Source of the DNA: a bacterium
GTDB lineage: Bacteria; Patescibacteria; Paceibacteria; UBA9973; SBAW01
Direction: 5' to 3'
Assembly: GCA_021825025.1 (NCBI GenBank)
Contig: JAKAIP010000002.1
Location: forward strand, 1-13,063
Length of the DNA stretch: 13,063 bases
Part shown: positions 13,002 to 13,063 of the stretch, in pieces
Layout: every line of letters starts with the position of its first letter
Numbering within the stretch: position 1 is the stretch's first letter
Made by a program: the position numbers and the translations under genes
Notes under the pieces: generated by a model
Databases searched by the model: none
The model's input: only the letters and a program-made list of their open reading frames with translations
What the model was told of the DNA's origin: nothing

Positions 13002-13062
13002 ATTTGAATGCAAATGCCATCAATATGATGGTCAACGCATTAAGTACTATCAATATCGCAAC
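13000..13062 (-). CDS. C-terminal tail of an unidentified hydrophobic protein (partial)
   Basis: On the minus strand an open frame enters from the right edge and ends at TAA (13002-13000) after 20 codons. The peptide is VAILIVLNALTIILMAFAFK: strongly hydrophobic with a single terminal Lys, as expected for the last transmembrane helix of a membrane protein. With so little sequence the family cannot be named and the gene itself is not certain. Its stop overlaps the T-tract of the plus-strand terminator. Confidence 0.5.
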   Translation of the reverse strand, partial: VAILIVLNALTIILMAFAFK

Positions 13063-13063
13063 C

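Noticed and set aside
1..13063. CRISPR arrays, insertion sequences and tRNA or rRNA genes
   Set aside because: No regularly spaced repeats, transposase-like frames or cloverleaf structures were seen by eye.

Overview
The window looks like a chromosomal segment of a bacterium with a reduced, compact genome. It most resembles Candidatus Patescibacteria (CPR), probably a Parcubacteria-like lineage. The reasons are tightly overlapping genes, the near absence of Shine-Dalgarno sequences, an archaeal-type aspartyl-tRNA synthetase, a compact glutamyl-tRNA synthetase without the usual zinc-binding stretch, and divergent cell-wall enzymes. TGA is used as an ordinary stop codon, so this is not a code-25 lineage. 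The taxonomic call is an inference from these traits; no database search was possible.

Region 1 (1-8660, plus strand, moderately GC-rich) is one long gene string: the 3' end of trpS, aspS, scpA, scpB, a D-Ala-D-Ala carboxypeptidase-like gene, mraY, ftsW, murG and gltX. Neighbours overlap by 4-11 bases or are separated by 2-25 bases, so it is probably an operon with translational coupling. It joins three functions: tRNA charging (Trp, Asp, Glu), chromosome condensation (the ScpAB partners of SMC), and peptidoglycan synthesis (lipid I by MraY, lipid II by MurG, glycan polymerisation by the SEDS protein FtsW, peptide trimming by the carboxypeptidase). murD and murC, which usually sit around ftsW and murG, are absent here. 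A promoter-like element lies just before murG.

Region 2 (8661-9735) holds a small DUF378 membrane protein on the plus strand, facing a minus-strand gene for a putative transglutaminase-like (Cys-His) protein. The two share a perfect 14-bp bidirectional terminator at 9019-9051, and the minus-strand gene ends inside its loop.

Region 3 (9735-10209) has no convincing protein gene. On the minus strand it carries a promoter-like element, a strong hairpin and an intrinsic terminator, which together look like a small RNA of about 100 nt. A second terminator-like hairpin lies just upstream.

Region 4 (about 9960-13063, minus strand, visibly AT-rich) looks acquired, or at least compositionally different from the operon. 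It encodes a Schlafen-type AlbA_2 / HATPase_c_4 / winged-helix regulator, a stand-alone proteasome-like Ntn hydrolase whose true start gives Met-Thr, and the C-terminal tail of a hydrophobic protein running off the right edge. The roughly 400 bases upstream of the Ntn hydrolase hold a perfect 15-bp inverted repeat, a second long hairpin and a plus-strand intrinsic terminator with no recognisable gene. This region is the best place to look for an undescribed accessory system, but nothing in the sequence proves one.
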